DNA of 64,000 nt from Ferribacterium limneticum. GTDB lineage: Bacteria > Pseudomonadota > Gammaproteobacteria > Burkholderiales > Rhodocyclaceae. The notes under the pieces are model-generated. The model ran no database searches and had not been told where the DNA came from. It saw only the letters and a list, made by a program, of their open reading frames with translations. Made by a program: the position numbers and the translations under genes. Positions within the stretch are counted from its first letter, which is position 1. The number at the start of each line of letters is the position of its first letter. Shown piece after piece: positions 55,726-63,273 of this stretch. The stretch lies in assembly GCF_020510585.1 (NCBI RefSeq), contig NZ_CP075190.1, forward strand, positions 1,300,001 to 1,364,000. The letters run 5' to 3'.

Positions 55726-56811
55726 ATGCCCAGCAAACGCATTAAAAACGCCATTCGTCTTGAATTCGCCCCGGGCGCGCTGGTTCAGGCCAACCTTTCC
55801 GGCGCCGCGTTTTCCGGTGAATGCTTGTGGGTTGCCGGTGACGAGGCCTGTGGCATCGACCGCCTGCGCCGCCTCGATCCGTCGGGAAGCGAACTGCTGC
55901 GCTTCGGCGATGGGCTGAGCTTTCCGTTGTCCGAACTACTGGACTTGCCCGGTGCAGCGGACGAGGAAGCCGACCTGGAAGGCATGGCGGTGGCTGACGG
56001 CTATCTTTGGGTGGTGGGCTCGCATGGGCTCAAGCGCAAGAATGCGAAGAGCAAGCTGGACAACGCCGAAAACGCCAAGCGGCTGGCCAAGGTGACGCTC
56101 GATGGCAATCGCCGCCTGCTGGCCTGTTTGCCAATTGAAACGGGTGACGACGGCCAGCCCTGTCTGGTCCGGGAGGCGAAAGATGGTCGCCGGGCGCGAC
56201 GCCTGAAAGGGGATGTCGAGTCGAATCTGCTCACCCAGGCTTTGGCGGACGATCCGCATTTCGGAGCGTACATGGGCATTCCCGGCAAAGACAATGGTTT
56301 GGATATCGAAGGGCTGGTTGTGGACGGCAAGCGCTTGCTGTTCGGACTGCGCGGCCCGGTGTTGCGTGGTTGGTCTGCGCTGCTGGAGATTGCGCTCGAA
56401 ACCAAGGGCGATGAACTGCGGCTGGCGCCTCTGGATGGCAGCGACTGCCTGATCCGCAAGCATTTTCTGCAACTGGAAGGACTCGGGATACGCGATCTCC
56501 ACTTTTCCGGTGATGACCTCTACATCCTGGCCGGGCCGACGATGGTGCTGGATGGCGATATCCGTGTCTTCAAGTGGCCGAACGCCAAGTCCCTGCTGGC
56601 AGCCAACCGGGAACCGGTACGTTTTGAGGCCACCCTGATCGAGTTGCTTTCCCTGCCCCACGGCCACGGCACCAATCGGGCGGAGGCGCTTTGCGCATTA
56701 CCGCCTGAACTCGCCTCGCACACGCCGAGCTGGCTGGTGCTTTACGACGCGCCCGGCCTCGATCGCAAGGATGGCGAATACACGGTTTTCGGTGATGTTC
56801 TTCATCAATGA
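55726..56811 (+). CDS. DUF3616 family protein
   Basis: About 361 residues from the ATG at 55726; a longer in-frame opening begins inside the repeat and is not preferred. The DUF3616 pattern is clear: DLEGMAVADGYLWVVGSHG and GLDIEGLVVDGKRLLFGLRGPVLRG, repeated blades of a predicted beta-propeller of about five blades. No signal peptide is present. Function is unknown; some relatives are found with phosphoesterase genes. It is flanked by repeat copies 12 and 13. Confidence 0.85.
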   Translation: MPSKRIKNAIRLEFAPGALVQANLSGAAFSGECLWVAGDEACGIDRLRRLDPSGSELLRFGDGLSFPLSELLDLPGAADEEADLEGMAVADGYLWVVGSHGLKRKNAKSKLDNAENAKRLAKVTLDGNRRLLACLPIETGDDGQPCLVREAKDGRRARRLKGDVESNLLTQALADDPHFGAYMGIPGKDNGLDIEGLVVDGKRLLFGLRGPVLRGWSALLEIALETKGDELRLAPLDGSDCLIRKHFLQLEGLGIRDLHFSGDDLYILAGPTMVLDGDIRVFKWPNAKSLLAANREPVRFEATLIELLSLPHGHGTNRAEALCALPPELASHTPSWLVLYDAPGLDRKDGEYTVFGDVLHQ

Positions 56812-56907
56812 TTGAGCGTCAGCTCAATGTGGGAAGCCATATGTACACCGGGCAGCGGCAGGGCTTCCGACAGTTGCAGCCAGGCCAGACCTTTGCCCGG
56901 GCTGCAC

Positions 56908-56946
56908 ATTTCAGTTTTGGCCGTTTTTTACGGTTGACCGTAGCAC
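56908..56946 (+). repeat. Dispersed 38-bp repeat, copy 13
   Basis: ATTTCAGTTTTGGCC then GTTTTTTACGGTTGACCGTA then GCAC. It is downstream of the DUF3616 gene and provides the last codons of the short frame at 56928-56996. Confidence 0.9.
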
Positions 56947-56996
56947 TGGCTGATGCGGCCAAAGCTGGTCGCATCAGGTTCAAGCAATCCGTTCAT
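56928..56996 (-). CDS. Very short frame with good ribosome site, possible truncated gene
   Basis: This codes for 22 residues, MNGLLEPDATSFGRISQCYG plus QP, with AGGAG placed 6 bases before the ATG. The stop lies in the dispersed repeat, so this may be a gene start cut off by the repeat rather than a real peptide. No family is recognised. Low certainty. Confidence 0.3.
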   Translation of the reverse strand: MNGLLEPDATSFGRISQCYGQP

Positions 56997-57227
56997 TTGA
57001 TACTCCTGAGAATGAAATTGATTGAGGGCGGCTGTGCCGAAATGCAATCCGGCACCTGAGTTGGAGAGATTAGGCCGGGCGCTTTGGCTAATCGGCGCGC
57101 CAGCGCACCCTTTGGCGACCGGCCTGGTAAATGTTGGGGAGCCGACGGGGCCGGCATACCCGTGTTGCTGGCGATGCTGCATCCGGAGCGCTCGGGCGGT
57201 TGCCGGGCACTCGGGAATCAAGACTGT

Positions 57228-57302
57228 TTATCGCAGGCCAAAAAATGACATGACGGCGATGACGACAACGACCAGTCCGACGATGTAAATAATGTTGTTC
57301 AT
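57228..57302 (-). CDS. Small single-span membrane peptide (24 residues)
   Basis: It reads MNNIIYIVGLVVVVIAVMSF then FGLR, a single hydrophobic span with a short polar start and an FFGLR end, and has AAGGAAACGCAC before the ATG. Short peptides of this shape (one span, ending in GLR) are, as I recall, widespread but uncharacterised in proteobacteria. It is too short for most gene finders. Nothing else supports its expression except its ribosome site. Confidence 0.55.
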   Translation of the reverse strand: MNNIIYIVGLVVVVIAVMSFFGLR

Positions 57303-57431
57303 GTGCGTTTCCTTTCGCGTAGGGCGGTGGGCAATCCGTGTTGTCCATCTGGCTTCACCTTACCCCGCACTTCGGTGCCGCTCTGTATGGCAGCGCGCAC
57401 AGAAGCCGGCCCCGAAATCCAACGGCTGGTG

Positions 57432-57578
57432 CTATTCAGCGCGAGCAATTCGCCCGATTTCCCCGGCAATGTCTTCGGGGGGCAAGATGAAATCGATGCA
57501 GCCGCTGGCAATGGCGCTTTCCGGCATGTCGGGCTGCTTTGCGGTACTCAGTTTCTGGGCAACCGTAATGCCCGCGAT
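57432..57578 (-). pseudogene. Fragment of a CheB-type methylesterase
   Basis: The 48 codons before the stop read IAGITVAQKLSTAKQPDMPE, then SAIASGCIDFILPPEDIAGE, then IGRIARAE. This matches the C-terminal end of the CheB methylesterase domain (G-x-T-x-A-Q, MP-x-SAI-x-x-G-x-x-D-x-x-LPPEDIA). An in-frame stop lies just upstream at 57579-57581 and no start or remaining domain exists, so it is a decayed remnant of a cheB or cheB-cheR gene. Confidence 0.8.
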
Positions 57579-57625
57579 TTAGCCTGAACCGGGCGGCAAG
57601 GGACGATTGGGCGACCGTCCGCCGG

Positions 57626-57664
57626 ATTTCAATTTTGGCTATTTTTCCCGGTTGACCGTGGAAG
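57626..57664 (+). repeat. Dispersed 38-bp repeat, copy 14
   Basis: ATTTCAATTTTGGCT then ATTTTTCCCGGTTGACCGTG then GAAG. It lies in the spacer between the cheB remnant and the DUF2789 gene. Confidence 0.9.
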
Positions 57665-57708
57665 GCACGATATCTCGCCGCAGTTGAGCATCCCGGCAGT
57701 GCTGGAAA

Positions 57709-57942
57709 TTATTTGGATAAACGGGCATTCAGTTCATCAATAACGCCCGCCCAGTCGGCATCCCAAATGATTTCTTCCTTGAGAAAGCGACTCTGCACTT
57801 CGGTCCAGAATGGCGCGTTACAGATCGTGGTTCCCTTGCTCAAGGGACGCCGTTCGGTGATGAATTTGTCGATATCCGCCGGCTCTGTCGACAGCCCGAG
57901 CTGGGCAAACAGGTTAGCCATCGAGTGTGTTTGGGCTTCCAT
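57709..57942 (-). CDS. DUF2789 family protein
   Basis: This 77-residue soluble protein has the family core ANLFAQLGLSTEPADIDKFI followed by APFWTEVQSRFLKEEIIWDADW. DUF2789 is found in proteobacteria and has no known function. It starts 38 bases after the end of a hydrolase gene on the same strand, so they may be cotranscribed. Confidence 0.85.
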   Translation of the reverse strand: MEAQTHSMANLFAQLGLSTEPADIDKFITERRPLSKGTTICNAPFWTEVQSRFLKEEIIWDADWAGVIDELNARLSK

Positions 57943-57980
57943 TGGTACTCCAGTTCAGATTCACTTGAATCACGCAAAGG

Positions 57981-58685
57981 TCAGAATTTTTTGTCCTTGA
58001 TCCAGTCAAGCAACAATCCGCAGACCAGTTCCGGTTGATCAAGCGTTGCCAAATGGCCGCATTGGGCGATGAGCTCAAGCTTGGCATGCTTGATCCCGGT
58101 GGCCATCTCCTTCGCTAATTCCGGTGGCGTGATCTGGTCATCCTGGCCACAGATCACCAGCGTCGGGCAGGTGATGCTTTTCAGCGTCGGCCGACTATCG
58201 GGGCGACCTATGATGGCCCGCTGCTGACGCTCAAAAATCTCCTTGCCCAGACTGCTCGCCATCGATTGGATGACGCCACGCACGGCGGGCTGGTTTATTC
58301 GATCGGGATGCGAGAGAAGCGGCAGCAGCTGTTCGGTCACCGCATCGAGATCGGTTGCTGCCAGCTTGATCAGCGCTTCCCGTTTTGCGCTGGCCTCCGG
58401 CGTATCGGGGCGCGCCGTCGTATCCATCAGGACCAGTCCGGACACCCGCTCCGGTGCCTGGCGCATGATTTCGAAGGCGACATAGCCGCCAAGTGACAGG
58501 CCAAGCAACACAAAATGCTTGGCCGAGGCCAACTTGAGGACGCTGGCGGCGAGCTCGGGGATCGTTTCCGCAATGCTCAGGTCGCCCACTTCGACGGTAG
58601 ACATTGCCGACAAGGCGGCAACCTGGTCGGTAAAAACGCTCGCGTCATTGAGCAAGCCGGGCAACAACAAAATGTTTGGTTTCAT
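57981..58685 (-). CDS. Alpha/beta hydrolase
   Basis: This 234-residue protein has the nucleophile elbow GLSLGG (serine near residue 85), the first-strand motif ILLLPGLLNDASVF, the acid in VICGQDDQITPP, and the catalytic histidine in AQCGHLATLDQP. It is the esterase/MhpC-like type, but the substrate is not evident. It lies upstream of the DUF2789 gene on the minus strand. The 280 bases before the next gene hold a short inverted repeat (GAGGCGA/TCGCCTC) and no gene. Confidence 0.88.
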   Translation of the reverse strand: MKPNILLLPGLLNDASVFTDQVAALSAMSTVEVGDLSIAETIPELAASVLKLASAKHFVLLGLSLGGYVAFEIMRQAPERVSGLVLMDTTARPDTPEASAKREALIKLAATDLDAVTEQLLPLLSHPDRINQPAVRGVIQSMASSLGKEIFERQQRAIIGRPDSRPTLKSITCPTLVICGQDDQITPPELAKEMATGIKHAKLELIAQCGHLATLDQPELVCGLLLDWIKDKKF

Positions 58686-58965
58686 GGTTTATTCCTGAAT
58701 TGACAGTGAAGGCCATGCCAGACAAAGACCGGTGAAATTATTGAACAAGCAATCCATGTCCGGCACCACGGAGGCGAGTCGCCTCGAAGCGTCATGGCTT
58801 CATCTTGCCCGCAACAAACGCGACAACTCGGTGCGCGAGCGCACATAAAACCGCAAGTTGTTACCGCACCATCAACTGCCTTGCTGTGTGTCCAATCGAA
58901 CTGAGCCGCAACGGACTTGTTGAAATAATCAGCTAACCGGACTCAAGCGGCTTCAGGAGATAGCA

Positions 58966-59642
58966 ATGCTGAATGCAACACGCAATGAATGCCTTCAACC
59001 TCCAGGCAACATCGACAAGTTCTTTCTCGCGCCTGACCACGCAAAAGAACTGCAACACCACGTTCCCGAAATGTGCGGGACAGGTTGGCCTATCGGCTCG
59101 TCAAATTCCTGCGCATTGTTGTCGATGCTTTTTTTGCCGGACGCTACGGCCATCGTGCCGTCATTCTGGAAACCATCGCCGCGGTGCCCGGCATGGTCGG
59201 CGGATCGCTCCAGCACCTCAAATCGCTGCGCCGCATGGAATCCGACCATGGCTGGATCCGCACCCTGCTCGACGAAGCAGAAAACGAGCGCATGCATTTG
59301 ATGACCTTCATCACCATCGCCCAGCCCTCGCGCTTTGAACGCCTGCTCATCCTGCTCGTTCAAGGTGCGTTCTACAACGTCTATTTTCTGCTGTATCTGC
59401 TGTCTCCAGCAACGGCACATCGAGTCGTCGGCTATCTGGAGGAAGAAGCGGTCACCAGCTACACCACCTATCTGGCCGGCGTGGACAACGGCACCTACGC
59501 CAACGTCCCGGCCCCCGCCATCGCCATCGAATACTGGAAACTTGCGGCTGACGCACGCCTGCGCGAGGTCATCATCGCAGTCCGCGCCGATGAGGCGACG
59601 CATCGCGATGTCAATCATCAATTTGCAGGCCAGCTGAGTTGA
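58966..59642 (+). pseudogene. aox: Alternative oxidase (AOX) with a single-base frameshift
   Basis: From the ATG at 58966 (AGGAG 5 bases upstream) the first 35 codons read an AOX-like start ([24 protein letters not shown]). Near 59071 the frame must shift by one base; one extra A in GAAATG would join it to [14 protein letters not shown] in the next frame. All diiron ligands are present in the second frame: [28 protein letters not shown] and RADEATHRD. Rejoined, it gives about 225 residues, normal for bacterial AOX, a quinol oxidase that bypasses cytochrome oxidases. It is either a pseudogene or a sequencing error. Confidence 0.8.
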
Positions 59643-60069
59643 TTGGAATTGGGATGAAAGCTGATTCCGGCGTTCGTTTCAGGATATGAACGGGCTGGCT
59701 CAGGGGGCTGCTTTGAGTCTTCTGCCTCTTCCGCTTCGTGCCCAAAACGGCCGTTGCGGTTTCCCGATTGCAGCCAGTCAGCCAAACCCAATATCTTCGA
59801 ACTGGACTGCCACGAAGCTGCCGTTGGCGACCTCACCCTATCGGCCAGAAGCGGCCAGTCAGGAATTCATCCTATAAGCGGACATACACAATGCTTTTGT
59901 CCCATAGGGCGAAATTGAAAACTCGTCTGGCATACTGGAGTTATTATACTGACAGCCAATATCCCAAGTGACTGAACGGTATGAACTTAGAGCAGCATTT
60001 TCGGCGTCAACAATATCAATGGTTATGCGGACCCCAGTGTCCGTGTAAACACTGTTTGGCCTCATAGCC

Positions 60070-60990
60070 ATGCCTCGCAAACTATTGACGCCATTACTGA
60101 TCGTTGTTTCTGTCGCTTGCTTCTCGCTCTCTTTCGCGGACGACAGCCTTCCAGCTAAAGAGCGCTTGAAGTCTTGCGACCCTAGGGTGGCCTTATCAGC
60201 AGCGAAGGAAATCTTGAATGACCCTAAGACACTTCAAGAACCTTTGGAAATGTTCTCTCCAGCATTGATCCTGTTTCAGTCTGGTGAAAAAGATGACGCC
60301 GTATTCTGGTTCTACGTTGCACAACTTCGTGTCCGATACCAGCTTGCTTTTCAGAAGGGTGACCGCGGCCAACTACTACAAGTCATGTTGATGACCGTCG
60401 GCCCACCAATAAACAACTATGCGTTCCAAGATGTTCTGAAGCTTGATCGCCAGCTTGATCGAGTATTGGAGTGGGACAGAGCTACGCCAAACTCAATGAA
60501 AGAAGGAACCCGTGCTGATGACAATAATGCTCAGATCGAGAAGATTTACTCTGGCTTCCGCGATCTAAGAACCAAGCTGCGAGTAGAAAAAGACGACATT
60601 GAACAGAAAGCCAAAGCAGCAGCGCCGCAGATTGAGCAAATGTACTCACAGATGCGCTCTCGCCCCTGCCAGCCAGGTTTCCCCGACCCCGCGTATGCCA
60701 ACAGAACAATCGAAATGGAAAAGAATGCAGTAGCAGAATTCACAAAGGATCACAAAGACGTATTGCAGGAGGTTGGAGCCATCAAATACGTGAATGTTTC
60801 GTCCTACAGATTGAATCCGCAATCTACTCTACCCAGCAGATACACCGTATCAGTAGATGGAACAAACAAACGGCTCTTCGCCGAAGTCGAGGTATCAAGG
60901 TCTGGGGATCGTGCCCATTTTGTATTGGTTTGTACCACTTCCCTTTCTCTAGGGCAGCGAGATCCCTTCAAAGATATCTGTGTTCAATAA
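60070..60990 (+). CDS. Exported hypothetical protein
   Basis: This 306-residue protein begins with a signal peptide (MPRKLLTPLLIVVSVACFSL then SFA). The mature part is mostly helical (VFWFYVAQLRVRYQLAFQKG) with a coiled-coil-like middle (LRVEKDDIEQKAKAAAPQIE) and a beta-rich end. I do not recognise a family. Its GC content is lower than the left part of the window. The 427 bases between the aox remnant and this gene hold no convincing gene; I see only fragments and motifs similar to the inverted repeat at 62.6 kb. Confidence 0.7.
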   Translation: MPRKLLTPLLIVVSVACFSLSFADDSLPAKERLKSCDPRVALSAAKEILNDPKTLQEPLEMFSPALILFQSGEKDDAVFWFYVAQLRVRYQLAFQKGDRGQLLQVMLMTVGPPINNYAFQDVLKLDRQLDRVLEWDRATPNSMKEGTRADDNNAQIEKIYSGFRDLRTKLRVEKDDIEQKAKAAAPQIEQMYSQMRSRPCQPGFPDPAYANRTIEMEKNAVAEFTKDHKDVLQEVGAIKYVNVSSYRLNPQSTLPSRYTVSVDGTNKRLFAEVEVSRSGDRAHFVLVCTTSLSLGQRDPFKDICVQ

Positions 60991-61096
60991 TTACCTGAGC
61001 GAACCCACAATGAATCAAGCAGTTGTTTGGAATAAGCGTGTTTTCTTATTGTCAATATGCAGCCCGTTCGGACCGTTGAGTTACTGTTAGAGCACA

Positions 61097-61885
61097 ATGC
61101 CTTTCTTCGCATATGCCGGCTTTACCGTTTTAGGACTCTTGTTCTCTTTCATGGGCTTGGTATTCGCCATGACAGGAGGCACGGAAAGTATATACATAAC
61201 CGCAGGCCCGTTATTGCTCGCATACGCAGGCGCAATCTTCTACGTCATTAAGAAGGCAAATGAAGGAAATGGGCCTAAGTCAGCTTTTGTATTGGCATTG
61301 CCAATGCCGTTTGTCTCTGCGATGTTTGTCGTGTATTCGATCGGGAGCCATGCAGTTTTGTTTGTCATCCCTGACGCAGAAACTTTCAGTTCCGAGTGCA
61401 AGACCGCCGGTGCGAAATATATAAAAGCACCCGCTTTACCAGTCCATTCCATCGTTTACTACAATGAAACAAAGTTTCGTCCTCACTTTACGTCGCTCAG
61501 CGTCTCTTGGGGTTCGCGTATTTCATCCCTCAGCTACGATAATCGGCCAAATCATCCATCTCTCGAATTCACTGAAACTGGGCCCAACGCCTTTGGTCAC
61601 CGATATACTCGCCACCCAAAAGCAGAAAAGGAATATGGCGTTGATGCCCTTACGGCCGATGTCCTCGTCAAATTCAAAATGAGTCCAGAAGAAGAATTGC
61701 AAAAGGCTCTGGGATCACAGGGCGTCGTAAACTACGAGCTGACTGTTATTGACCAACGTACAAATGAAGAACTAGCGCAGTTACGCTATGTAACCGACAC
61801 GGAAAATAAACGTGCTTGTGGACTAACAGGAGAGAATACTTTGAGTGAGAGAGCATTTATTCTTAAAGCTATTGGTTTGCAATAG
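61097..61885 (+). CDS. Hypothetical protein with N-terminal membrane spans
   Basis: This 262-residue protein has three hydrophobic spans in the first 95 residues (MPFFAYAGFTVLGLLFSFMG, YITAGPLLLAYAGAIFYVIK, FVLALPMPFVSAMFVVYSIG) and a soluble domain after about residue 105 with two cysteines. No family is recognised. It lies 106 bases after the previous gene, in the same direction, and both have GC content lower than the left of the window. The first 12 residues overlap nothing else. Confidence 0.65.
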   Translation: MPFFAYAGFTVLGLLFSFMGLVFAMTGGTESIYITAGPLLLAYAGAIFYVIKKANEGNGPKSAFVLALPMPFVSAMFVVYSIGSHAVLFVIPDAETFSSECKTAGAKYIKAPALPVHSIVYYNETKFRPHFTSLSVSWGSRISSLSYDNRPNHPSLEFTETGPNAFGHRYTRHPKAEKEYGVDALTADVLVKFKMSPEEELQKALGSQGVVNYELTVIDQRTNEELAQLRYVTDTENKRACGLTGENTLSERAFILKAIGLQ

Positions 61886-62043
61886 CAAATTATTGATCGG
61901 TGGAAATTGTGCTCAAACCCATTATTCACTGGGCAAATGAAGTAAATTAGCCTGAGTCACTTTCCTCATCAAACTCGTCCGCGTCGGCAGATAAACGTTA
62001 TTCGTTAGGTCTTATCCCTACTCTTACGAACCAAGAGGTATGA

Positions 62044-62481
62044 ATGAACGCGGTAAAAACGTTCGCCATTTGCTTCTGCATGCTCATAAGCGTCCCCGTA
62101 GGCGCGCAGCAAAAATACCCGCCCCTCTTTCTGCCTAGCCCATCTAGCCCGCCAATCGCCGCGTTCATGGCGTGGCACCAATCACTGCTGAAAGGTGATT
62201 TTGTGGCGTACAAGAACTCTAGTTTCTGGCTACCCGAAATGAAGGAAGAGTTGAAAGAACAAATGTTTGATTGTTTACGCAGCACTGCTCCGACGATAGT
62301 AAAAATCACGGAGCAAAAGACCAATCCAAATGGAAGTGTCGGTTTTTACGCGGTGGGCTGCAAAGACAACGTTCGCCTCATCAACGTGATTACCGTCGGT
62401 AACACAGATGGAGCGTGGCGAGTGGCTGCGTCCGGTTGGGGGCCTCCTTGGAACGAAACGGCTAAGCTATGCCCGCTCTAA
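62044..62481 (+). CDS. Exported hypothetical protein
   Basis: This 145-residue protein has a signal peptide (MNAVKTFAICFCMLISVPVG) cleaved near residue 21. AAGAGG lies about 8 bases upstream of the ATG. The mature protein (PIAAFMAWHQSLLKGDFVAY, then a beta-rich end with GNTDGAWRVAASGWG) resembles small SnoaL/NTF2-like domains, but I am not certain. The gene follows the same direction as the two before it and likely belongs to one accessory block. Confidence 0.65.
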   Translation: MNAVKTFAICFCMLISVPVGAQQKYPPLFLPSPSSPPIAAFMAWHQSLLKGDFVAYKNSSFWLPEMKEELKEQMFDCLRSTAPTIVKITEQKTNPNGSVGFYAVGCKDNVRLINVITVGNTDGAWRVAASGWGPPWNETAKLCPL

Positions 62482-62542
62482 TCCCTCTAAAAACCGGTCG
62501 CTTCGATAAACCCGCGCAGCGATCCTGACCTTAACAGTTGCT

Positions 62543-62663
62543 GAACGACCGCTTTCCAAATCTGGCTACGTCCGCAGAGGGCACCGAAGCGACTGTTATA
62601 CCCTAGGATTCATCGCCGAAAAGCGGTCAATGAAGTTCCGCCCCCCCCGGAAGCGGTCGTTCC
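62543..62663. repeat. Long-range inverted repeat in a gene-free stretch
   Basis: GAACGACCGCTTTCC (62543-62557) is repeated in inverse as GGAAGCGGTCGTTCC (62649-62663), with 91 bases between. A third related copy, GAAAAGCGGTCAATGAAG, is at 62618-62635. A run of eight C residues lies at 62641-62648. The stretch 62482-62904 otherwise holds no gene I can support. Confidence 0.6.
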
Positions 62664-62904
62664 CCACAGCAGTGAGCGTGCCCAGACCTACCTTATGACA
62701 GGCCCAAGCGGGCCACCCGTCATCGCTCCCCAAGCCGGCACTGGCGTCTCGTTCGCTCATCTGTCGTTCTTGGCCACAACAAACTTGCGTATCAGCGCTA
62801 GGGTTAGTAGCAAAAATTGTATGGTCGTATATGCAGCCTGGAAAGCTTCATAACCTGAGGCTTGTTGCCGCTTGAACGGAGAATAATGGGCATTGCCATA
62901 GTCA

Positions 62905-63273
62905 TCACGGCCTTTCGGAAGCAAGCTTTCCAATTTTGTACTTGCTCAGCAACTCGTCTGCAAACGGCGCATGTGGGCGTCCTTTTGTTTTTGTATTGTA
63001 GGCTTCAGTTGCTTCTTTGCCGCACCACGGCAATACCACCTCTGGTGGAGATGGATGTCCAGGCAAATACGCGGTCAGGTCATAGACTCCTCCACGAATT
63101 GCCATCCAACAGTTGTCCGCTGTCGCATGCTTGGCAAGATCTGCCTTTGAATAGACTTTCTCTGCCGAAATGGCAAGGCTTTGCTCAGCCGGCGGCAGCC
63201 AGAGGTTTCCCGCCCAGAACGCTGTAACCAGCAACCAGAACAATACAGTCGAAGAGAGATAGAGTTGGCGCAT
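62905..63273 (-). CDS. Cytochrome b5-like heme-binding protein
   Basis: This 122-residue protein has an N-terminal span (STVLFWLLVTAFWAGNLWL) that anchors it, followed by a cytochrome b5 domain (about residues 37-118). Heme-ligand histidines lie in LPGHPSPPEVV, where HPS replaces the usual HPGG, and RPHAPFADELL. It starts in a 1-base overlap with the stop of the oxidoreductase gene, so the two form an electron-transfer unit. Membrane-bound b5 domains deliver electrons to or from flavin domains. Confidence 0.85.
   Translation of the reverse strand: MRQLYLSSTVLFWLLVTAFWAGNLWLPPAEQSLAISAEKVYSKADLAKHATADNCWMAIRGGVYDLTAYLPGHPSPPEVVLPWCGKEATEAYNTKTKGRPHAPFADELLSKYKIGKLASERP

Noticed and set aside
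59859..60080. A 73-codon minus-strand frame in the spacer after the aox remnant
   Set aside because: It overlaps the next gene's start, lacks a ribosome site and matches no family. It is left as possible debris.
61990..62010. GTTAGGT near 62004 as an integron attC core (GTTRRRY)
   Set aside because: A partner RYYYAAC core at the proper place was not found, so no attC site can be supported.
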